From NCBI GenBank assembly GCA_013397695.1, contig VYZI01000105.1:1802104-1866103 (forward strand): 64,000 bases of DNA. The letters are read 5' to 3'. Below are positions 55,979 through 64,000 of this stretch, in pieces. The notes under the pieces are model-generated. The model searched no databases. It was given only the letters and a program-made list of their open reading frames with translations, and was not told the origin of the DNA. How positions within the stretch are numbered: the stretch's first letter is position 1; every line of letters starts with the position of its first letter. A program made the translations under genes and the position numbers. Source of the DNA: Centropus unirufus (Eukaryota; Chordata; Aves; Cuculiformes; Centropidae).

Positions 55979-56615
55979 ATGAATTACAGAATTGTTTGGT
56001 TTGAAAAGACCTTTGAAAACATTGAGTCCAACCATATCTGTCCACTACAAAACCATACCTCTGACCATCTCTTCTACCTGTCTTCTAAATACCTCCAGGG
56101 ACAAAGACTCAACCGCATGTCTGGGAAGCTTTGTCCATTGCTTGATAAAGTTTTCAGTGAAGAAAATTTTCTCCATATCTAATCTGAACCTCCCCTGGTG
56201 CAACCCGGTGCCGTTTACTCTCATCCTATCACATACTTAGGAGAAGAGGCCAGCACCCACCTCACAAGATCCTCCTTTCAGGGAGTGGTGAGGTCCCCCC
56301 TCAGCCTCCTTTTCTCCAGACTTAACAGCCCAAAGTTCCTTAGCCACTTGTCGTAACATCTCTTCCCCAGCCCCTTCACCAGCTTTGTTACCCTTCTTTG
56401 CACGTGCTCCAGCTCCTCAATGTCCTTCTTGCAGTGAGGGGCCCTAAAGTCAACACAGGATTTGAGATGTGGCCTCACCAGTTCCAAGTACAAGTGAACA
56501 ATGACTTCCCTGCTCCAGGTCGCTACACCATACAGGCCAGATACTGGCCACCTGAGCATACTGCTGGCTTTTGGCCAGCTGGCTTTCAAACAAGGCCCTA
56601 ACTCCTTTTTCACGA
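55979..56615 (-). mobile_element. CR1 fragment (type II), ~635 bp
   Basis: 'atgaattacagaattgtttg', 'gaaaagacctttgaaaacat', 'gtccaaccatatctgtccac', 'aaatacctccagggacaaag', 'cccctggtgcaacccggtg', 'gtcccccctcagcctcctt', 'ttgcagtgaggggccctaaa', 'ttccctgctccaggtcgc' and 'gagcatactgctggc'. Truncated near 56615. The first 45 bp lack a good octamer. Confidence 0.92.
56278..56613 (-). pseudogene. CR1 ORF2 C-terminal remnant (111 codons)
   Basis: Sense to the CR1. After about 25 off-register residues it reads 'REVIVHLYLELVRPHLKSCV', then 'FRAPHCKKDIEELEHVQRRV', 'TKLVKGLGKRCYDKWLRN' and 'FGLLSLEKRRLRGDL' at the end. These are the family's blocks in order, downstream of the catalytic box. The piece is incomplete at both ends and not expressed as far as the sequence shows. 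Confidence 0.88.
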
Positions 56616-57234
56616 GGCCTTTTCTACTAGATCCTTTTCCAGGTCATTTTTCCGTCTCCTCTGCATCCTGAACCAAACTGCTGCTGGTTTGGTTAGAGGA
56701 GAGGGGTAGAACCCATAACACTGGACCGCAGCAAAGTCTCCCAAGGGGTTTGATAGCAGCCTTGTTGCCTAGGACATTTGTACCAGGATTTGAACTGAAG
56801 GAAAAAAACCCTCCAAAATATATTTTAGAGAATGCACCAAAGATAATTCGGGTTTTGGTATCCTGGAGGCATGATTCTCCACTACTCTTCAGGTTAATGC
56901 ATGGGTATGTAGAGGGGTGTTCACCTTTAATGCTGCCTCAGGGCAATTTCACATTTTCCAGTTAATAAGTCTCTAAATATTTTGCAATAGAAAGCAGCTG
57001 ATATATGTAGTAAAATGAGGTCTCCTGTAGCTTTATTTTCTGGGTTACCTTTAAATATCTACTAAGGAGAAATATTTGGAAAAGCAGGCTAAAAACACTG
57101 CTGTGAGGTACCAAGAGAAAAAGCCAGTTCATAAAGACATTTAAGTAATTTTAAAAGTTATTTAGATGCTTAAGTAGAAATTAGAGAAAAAATAAATGTC
57201 AGGAAAAAAAAAGAATAATGGCATTCATAGCATT
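56616..57234. other. Unique DNA, no gene seen
   Basis: A purine-rich patch lies near 57170-57222. No frame or repeat recognised. Confidence 0.6.
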
Positions 57235-57420
57235 TCAGAATTTGGAACAGGGTGCTTAGGGAAGTCATGGATGCCGCATCCCTGGAGGTATTCAAGGTCA
57301 GGTTAGATGAGGATTTGAACAACTTGATTCAGTGAAAGTTGTCCATGCTTATGGACAAGGGTTTGGAACTGGGTGATTTTTAATGTCCCTTCCAACCCAA
57401 AACATTCTGTGATTCTATTA
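57235..57420 (+). mobile_element. CR1 3' tail (type I), ~185 bp
   Basis: 'cagaatttggaacagggtgc', 'agggaagtcatggatgccgc', 'ccctggaggtattcaaggtc', 'ttgattcagtgaaagttgtc', 'gggtttggaactgggtgat' and 'ccttccaacccaaaacattc', then 'tgtgattctatta'. Confidence 0.93.
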
Positions 57421-57543
57421 ATTGGTGTCTGGGGACCAAGGCAGAACTTAAAGACACAGTTTAAGTGGATTTGGCAGCATTAACTTCATGGTTTGACTCA
57501 ATGATCTTAAAGATCTTCTAAAACCTAACAATCCTATGATTCG
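57421..57543 (+). mobile_element. CR1 3' tail (type II), following the previous one
   Basis: The clear part starts at about 57455: 'gtttaagtggatttggcagc', 'atggtttgactcaatgatct' and 'taaagatcttctaaaaccta', ending 'caatcctatgattc'. It is more decayed than the type I tail 40 bp upstream and in the same direction. Confidence 0.8.
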
Positions 57544-60500
57544 AACTTCATATGTGTAAATCCTGGGATTTTATTCCCTTTGACTTGATACCTTATGACT
57601 TCATTACCTTTCACTACCTCAGTACCACGGTAATCTGCAGCTTCACTCAATGCAGTCATCTTCAAAACACAGCCTATTTTTATCATCGTTGTCCCCAAAC
57701 AAACCTGTAAGCCATAATTTTTAGAAACATAGTCGAAGCCAGGCACACTGCCATATCAGAGTATTCTCCTTTCTTTTCGACACATCTCATGCTTTTCCAA
57801 GTGTTGCAGCTTTCCTGGTGCGTGCTGATGCTTTTCCATGATTGCATCATTGTGATCATATTTTGGACTATAAGATCATCTCAAACTGGGATTCACTCCT
57901 CCAGGTTTTGCATCAAAATTACCCCCCTCTACTCCAGCACTGAAATTATCGACACTTTTGCCATTTTTCAGAAGTGTTGATTTACGCTTCATTTGTACAC
58001 ACTGCACTCTGTGCTGACACATCTCCTTGGCTTCTAGGAGAAAGTCTTTGTGAAAATGTCACTGATATCAACATAAGCCATAGTGATTTACTCACATGGT
58101 ATCACTAGAAAAGAAATTCCTCCTCTGTCTTATATTCCATGCTTTAAAGTAAATATAATTTTCATATTCACTTCCAATTAAACATTGATTTTCAAATGAT
58201 TGGGCTGTACACAGAAGAGTGAATAACGGGCTAAGGCTAGGCAGAGCATTTTCAGCTCACCTGTGTGTTAATGATCAAAAGACTTATTCTAGTAGGGGTA
58301 AATTATGCCATTTCTCCAACACAGGAACACAGAGCATGAAGTTTTCCATACTATCAATTCAGTTCCTACTAGTAGAGAAAAAAATCACAACATAAGCCAG
58401 TATTGAAAACATATGTGATGATCATTCACTCTGTTTAATGGTCAATGGATTCTTTATCATGATCTGAGGATAGCACATGCCAGGGACTTTTCCCATGAAA
58501 TACAGTGACCAGTGTTCCCTCTTCCATGGGGAAGAGATCACACCTGTGCATGTGAGTAATGCTGCATCAGTTGGTCCTGAAGCCAGAAAATCATCCCCAG
58601 CCTGTTTTATTTGCTCATACAAATGCAGTGTGTGTATTGCTAGGGCTGGATTTTCTACTGCCTCCAATAAGAACAAGTCTACAACCTGGTGGAGCAGCTT
58701 TAGTTTCTGTTAATGAGGATCATGCCCATGGTGCCCACTCATTCCAAACTGCAACCCACAAGCATGGAAACTACCTCTCCTCTCCCTTGCAGTGAGCCTT
58801 ATCTGTGATCCTGGAAACACATCACAGCACTTGTATTTCAAAGTCTTAGAGGAATAACAACAAAAAAAATAGAACTTCTTTGAATACATAGAAGAACTAT
58901 GATTCTACAATTATGGTAATGGTATTGCACAAAATCCCATAAATAAAGCCCGTCAGGGTTTACTGCACATGCATCTAAAAGGAGAAAATAAAATTTAAAT
59001 GCTTACACTACAGATGTTGCCCAAAGAATATCTTTTCCTGTCAAACATGAATAGGCAAGGAAGATGCATTTTTGTTCATATATCACTACTTTTGAATAGA
59101 ATATATTATTATACTAAGAATGCAATAAAAACAACACAGCACACCTAGACTGGCAATCGTCTATGCAAGGAATGACATCCCACACCATGGTTCTTGAACA
59201 CAAGTGCTAGTGGTAAATGGGAAGATGTCAGAGTTAAGGCTATTGCATCTGGGTTAATTCCAAAGTTGCAATGCAAACTCTGGCTTCCAAGAGACCCTGT
59301 TTATATCAGCTCTTCACCCTTCAGAAATCATAACCTCTAAAATCTCCTTGGAGAGATGATTTAGTGTTCTGTAAGCTGAAATCAGCTGATAAAATTCCCC
59401 ATCTACTGAAAATGAATGACAAAACACACATCGTCCTTAAAAAAAAGCAAGAGTTTTGCCTTAAAAAAATTTACTCTTGCTAGCAGACTAGGAAGACACA
59501 GTCTGAACTTGCCTCTTATGGAAATTGTGATTGAAAACTGATTCCTGAAAGGTCTGAAAAACATTTAACATGTTCCTGTACAGAGATAGCAGATCCATCC
59601 TGGATTTGGTGTTCATTCTGTTTAAATCCCTGTGTGTGGGCAGGAAGGACTATCCTGTGTGTAGAACCCTTTCCAGCACACCACAAAACAGATCAGGGGA
59701 TGAGGGGATGAATTCTGCAGCAAAGACACTGCATGGACCAAAATGGATAAGGGGTAAGTCAGCTCCCAGGTGACAGCAGGGCCAACATCAAAGCCTCTAA
59801 GCCGTTTATAGACCGTGCAAGAAGATGGCAAATAAGAGGATTTGTTTAAAGGAAAAGACCTTTCTGTTCCACTGAGGATGCCCAACATCTGTATCTTAAT
59901 GCTGGCCCTTGCTTTCCCAAAGGCCCCGATTCCTTCTCTTTCTGAAAGTGTCACATTTTCTCTGCCATTAAAATTTTGCTAGGGCATCCAGAGGAGAAAA
60001 TCCTTCCTGCGTTGCTGGCACTTTAGGATGGGAAGAGGCACAGATCCAATAAACCAGCTGAACACTATTAACAACCACGATCACCTCCTGGGGTGTTTGA
60101 TACTCAAGGTACCCCTGGGAAGCCCTCGGGTGATGAGAGCTGCTGCCAGGGACTCTGCTCTGAGTGGTGCAGTACTACCCTCCCTCTGTTCAAGTAAAAG
60201 GAATAAACCCTGGATTAACCAAGGCTCTGAAGACTCAACTAAACCTGGAAACTCATCTAGGGCTCACTCAGTCCTTGAGAACAATGTGGTCATTTTGCAC
60301 TGAGAAAGGAGTTAATTAAAAGCACGACTCCTGTTAAAACAATAGTAAGGTACAAGTAAATGAGGGCCTCTTCAAGGGCATTTTTTTCCTATTATCTGCC
60401 CAATTCAATGTTTTTGAAGTAACCTTGTTGGTTTTTTTCTCCAAATGATTTCTTTTGAAAGACAATTCATAGAGCAAAGTTCCCGAATGGAGGCCACGCT

Positions 60501-61057
60501 TCTGCTGAGAAACATTTTCTGAGGTTGGCCATGGGAAGGACTTTCACCCACCAAAACTATGAGATAGCAGTCTGGACAAAGAGAAATGCTGTTGTGTGCT
60601 TGCTGTGTCAGGGGACACCTTCTAGATCATAGTTTACAAGAGACCCAGGCTTGGAGAAATTGAGTTTCTTCTACATTTTCTGCTCCTAGGCTGCTACATA
60701 AAGAGTCGGAACACTGAAGGATTAAACTAGATTGTAACTCTATTCCTTGTGTAGAGAAAAAGGGGCAGTTAAATAAAATAATCCAAACTAAACCAAACCA
60801 AAACAAAACAAAACCAAAACAAACTTATATTAAAAGTATTGTATTTGGGTGAGACGAAAAAATAAATGTCAGTCCTGCATTTTTTTTTCCAAATAATGCC
60901 TTTAACCTGGAAGGGGTAGATTCTGATTTTCCACAGTGTCTCATTGTTAACTGTCTGCAAGACCATTTAAAAGAAGAAGGGTCAGAGTCAACCACACATT
61001 CATCTGGAAAAAAGAAAAGCTCAGTTACAGTGTATCTAAATATAGATAAGCGTCATG
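57544..61057. other. Unique DNA, no gene seen (3.5 kb)
   Basis: The largest repeat-free gap on this side. Frames of 60 to 110 codons on both strands (for example 59622-59954 - and 60028-60303 +) have no recognised content. A small hairpin lies at 59446-59481 (9-bp arms 'agcaagagt' and 'actcttgct'). A simple A/C tract is at about 60788-60822 (AAAC units). Confidence 0.55.
60788..60822. repeat. AAAC-type simple repeat
   Basis: Irregular units of 'aaacc', 'aaaac' and 'aaacaa' over about 35 bp. Low complexity, no further meaning seen. Confidence 0.8.
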
Positions 61058-61295
61058 CAATTATAGGATGGTTTGGGTTGGAAGGGACCATAAAGATCAT
61101 CTAGTTCCAACCCCACCTGCTATGGGCAGGAGCGCCTTCCATTGGATCAGGTTGCTCAAAGCCTCATCCAACCTGTCCTTGAACACCTCCAGGGATGGGG
61201 CTTCTACAGCTTTCCTGGGCAACCTGTGCCAGTGCCTCACCAGCCTCACAGGGGAGAATTTCTCCCTATTAACTAATCTAACCTCCTTTTCTCTA
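61058..61295 (-). mobile_element. CR1 3'-end fragment (type I), ~240 bp
   Basis: 'caattataggatggtttggg', 'ttggaagggaccataaagat', 'catctagttccaaccccacc', 'attggatcaggttgctcaaa', 'gaacacctccagggatgggg', 'tgggcaacctgtgccagtg' and 'ctccctattaactaatc'. It ends at 'ctctaggc'. One of the better-preserved tails. Confidence 0.94.
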
Positions 61296-63624
61296 GGCTA
61301 GAAAACAACTATGTGTGGCCAGTAAAATGCCAAGGCAATCACAGAGTTGGTTTTCCTGCCAAACACTCACCTCAGCATTTGCAGCAGGCTGAAAGAGAAG
61401 TTCCCTTGGTGGTTCTGCCCAACGGTAGACTGAAGTCCCTCTCTTAAGAAGTTTTGTTGCAATCGAGGCTTTGAGGGGGATTGCATCCCAAAGGCTGATG
61501 TGTAGCAGTGCCAAGGAAGTTCTTCAGATGTTCTAAATTTATAGAAATGAGAAGGAAGATTCCCTCTATGAGGGAAGTTGCTGTAGAAATTGTTATCATG
61601 CCCTTAGATCTGTTATATCCAGATGACAAGGAAAGCAAGAGGCAAAGGCAAGCTTAAGAGCTTGGAGGAAGGTCAGGGTTAGTATCTAAGTGACACAGCT
61701 GACTGCAGGGCTCCTGTGGACTAAATGCATTTCAAGACTGGATTGTTTGAAGTTTTTGACTTCTCTCCTTACTGATGTCCCTGTAGAGAACAACCCAGGT
61801 CCTGATAAGGGAAAGGATTCAGAAGGGAATCTCTGGAGGAGATAAGACATCGGCTCTTTCTTAACCTTCCTCAGAAACTGGCCTCAGAGCACTTTCAAAG
61901 CTTTCTTGCCCATTAGACATGCCTGCCTGCCTCTGCCTGAAAGCCCAGACCTTGGTGCTTAGAGAGTTATAGTGAATTAGAGCTACTCAGTTATTCAGGA
62001 GAGGGTTGCAACTGGTTTTAAGTTCTCATGCGAGCTCTGTCCTCAGTGACAGTCATTATACGCTTCTTTCAGGTCACAGATGCAAAGCAACTTATTCTGG
62101 CTCTGCATTTTGCCATCTGGCATCTGTGACCGATTAGGTAACGGTTAAACGTGGGCAAAGATAAATTCCTGAGGGCAGATCACAGACCAAAGCTACATTG
62201 ATATCTATCCCAGCTGCAGTGGTCTTAGACTTTCTGGATGGCAGCAAAGATCCCGAGTACCATTAGAGAGTTGGTGATGGTGAGGTGGTGCTATTGAATT
62301 TAGTTGAAGAGAGGAATATTTCTTGGCATTGTCAGTTTCTCACCTGAGGACCAAGAAACTTAAAGGGGTAGGTTCTTATAGTCATGAATGACTATAAACG
62401 ATGGCAAAGAAAGCAAGCTCAGTGTTTTTACCTCTCTGATAAATATTATATGCTTAAGAGGTGTATTTGTGTGACTATGTAGCGTGACATAACCATCTTT
62501 CTCTGCTCTAGACCAATCCCAGCTAACCCTACTCTTGTAGCTGATACGAGATCACTACTCTGGTCCCACTGGACTTAAAGTGGATGCAACTATTAAAGCA
62601 AGATCCTATAGTCTCTGCTTGTGGTCAGGCTGCAAAGAGTTGACGATGTGCTTGTGAATATTCAGAACATAGATTCTATGTTCAGACGTAGACATATTCA
62701 GGCAATGTCGCAAGTGGGGTAAAGAAGAAAGTCAAATTTTCTTCTTAAAAGGCTCAGAAATATTCCCTAGTTGGGGTCCATCATCATTAAGGAGAGAAAT
62801 TCCTGTCAGATCTTAATTCATCCTGATTATTTTATTCTTCACTCTCTAGGCCTTTTTTCCCCTCTTAATGCTAGGCAAGTTTTCTGGTTCATATCAATAA
62901 TGAACATTTTCACCTGCCACAAAATGAGAGGTTAATTGTACACCAAAGGAGAAAGGCTCTAATGACCATTCCCCATTAGAAGTATCAGAAAACGTCTGCT
63001 CTGCACTTTCTTATTTTGAACAAACTCTGCAGGAAAAACTAACCTGAGACCACAGTGTATAGTTTTGTAACAACCAATTCATTCCCATTTTACATGTATT
63101 TTTCCCTAATTCCGCACTGCAGGCAGACAAGTCAACGGTGTATTTAATTTCTTTGGCAAATCGCCAAAAAAACAAATAGGGAGTTTTCCTGCTCCAGTTT
63201 GCCATATACTGTTTGGAAGTTTTTCTGCCTGGGTAACAGAGAAAGGTGTCCTGCAGTGATCAGTAGTCAGATGAGTACTTGACAAGCAGTCCTCAGATAT
63301 AGACAGACGTGAGTCTGCTTTTGCCTGAAATATTCCCATATATCCACTGGTGAAACCAAAGTGGGCATAAACCCCCTATAGCTGAACACAGCTATACACA
63401 GCACTTATTGGGCTGGTTTTTTTTGAGAAACAGGAGGAAAGTCCTAACTTCATATCTTTGGGCTTCTTCCTTTTAGGAAAAATAAAAAAAAAAAATGGTC
63501 TGACAATTATTAGTGCAACTATTTAAGAGGAACACTGTCTCCATCCTGGAATTGTAAAGTTTAGATATGAAGAAAATTCCTGATCCTCAAATTACGCATT
63601 TTATATTAGGAGGACTTTTTTTAA
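61296..63624. other. Unique DNA, no gene seen
   Basis: Small frames on - (61293-61638, 63011-63339) are unassigned. An A10 run lies at about 63486-63495. No repeat recognised in about 2.3 kb. Confidence 0.55.
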
Positions 63625-63806
63625 CCTGTGAGTGTGGCGAGGCACTCACGCAGGCTGCCCAGAGAAGTAATAGGAGCCCCAATCCTGGAGATATTCAAGG
63701 AGAGGTATGATGAGGTTTTGAGCACCCTGATCCTGTGGAAGGTGACCCTGCCCATGGCAGGGTGATTGGAACTGGGTGATCTTTAAGGTCCCTTCCAATG
63801 CAAAAC
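63625..63806 (+). mobile_element. CR1 3' tail (type I), ~180 bp
   Basis: 'cctgtgagtgtggcgaggca', 'ctcacgcaggctgcccagag', 'agccccaatcctggagatat', 'tgatgaggttttgagcacc', 'tcctgtggaaggtgaccctg', 'cccatggcagggtgattgg', 'aactgggtgatctttaagg' and 'ccttccaatgcaaaac'. The terminal octamer is missing: 'aaaacaaaaacaatcaag' stands in its place. Confidence 0.92.
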
Positions 63807-64000
63807 AAAAACAATCAAGACTGTGCCTGTAATTCTTTCTATTTCACAAATTAAGAAAATCAACAATCATCACCTTCAAAATAATTTCATTCTGAGCTGG
63901 CAGACACTGCACACAATTCTGCAGTTCATTTTCTGAAAGGCCATTAAGGACCTCAATTTCTTTTACTTGCTTATCTTCTACCATCAAAAATGGATTATTT

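Noticed and set aside
59446..59481. Small hairpin as an RNA gene
   Set aside because: Nine-base arms with an 18-base A/T-rich loop are too short and weak for a microRNA precursor or other structured RNA.

Overview
The window looks like non-coding nuclear DNA of a bird. The diagnostic evidence is about three dozen copies of the CR1 non-LTR retrotransposon, recognisable by the 3' octamer ATTCTATG (read as CATAGAAT on the other strand) and the conserved 3' UTR and reverse-transcriptase end behind it. The background is AT-rich, open frames are short and scattered over both strands, and nothing has bacterial gene spacing. I cannot name the species. I found no protein-coding exon, RNA gene, promoter or CpG island that I could defend. 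The window is best read as intergenic DNA or the inside of a very large intron. Layout: CR1 fragments lie along the whole window at intervals of roughly 0.1 to 4 kb, about 20 with their sense on + and 16 on -. All are 5' truncated and broken. By their ends I sort them into three working classes. Type I ends in the 'ccatgggcaggg' region with 'ggttgggttggaagg' beside the octamer. Type II resembles the CR1-Y/C-like group as I remember it, with 'ggacatg(g/a)tttagtaggca' and a 'ttccaacctta' end. Type III carries 'ctgcagtgagcaggga' and 'tcttcaac(c/t)agat'. The longest CR1 copies are at 5887-6826, 12838-13681, 30137-30778, 42340-43197 and 55979-56615. They keep pieces of the C-terminal part of ORF2, with catalytic residues lost where that region survives. 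An older, more diverged CR1-like layer is at 24885-26100. Structures not explained by single CR1 insertions: (1) a perfect 37-bp inverted repeat at 16126-16162 and 16840-16876 enclosing 677 bp; (2) a ~138-bp non-CR1 module present at 15061-15197 and 22746-22884, each copy starting at a CR1 octamer; (3) a pair of LTR-like repeats in the same orientation at about 35326-35720 and 38460-38770, the first split by a small CR1 tail; (4) a 16-unit CTCTA microsatellite at 42682-42761 that appears to have grown out of CR1's own sequence; (5) an enlarged CR1 terminal octamer array at 20528-20570; (6) a palindromic TTAATTAA-centred segment near 26267-26312. Gaps between repeats are unique AT-rich DNA. Two of them (50640-50960 and 54190-54500) have a look that could be conserved non-coding sequence, which only a cross-species alignment could show. 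I did not find an undescribed functional system; the most unusual item is the 37-bp inverted repeat.
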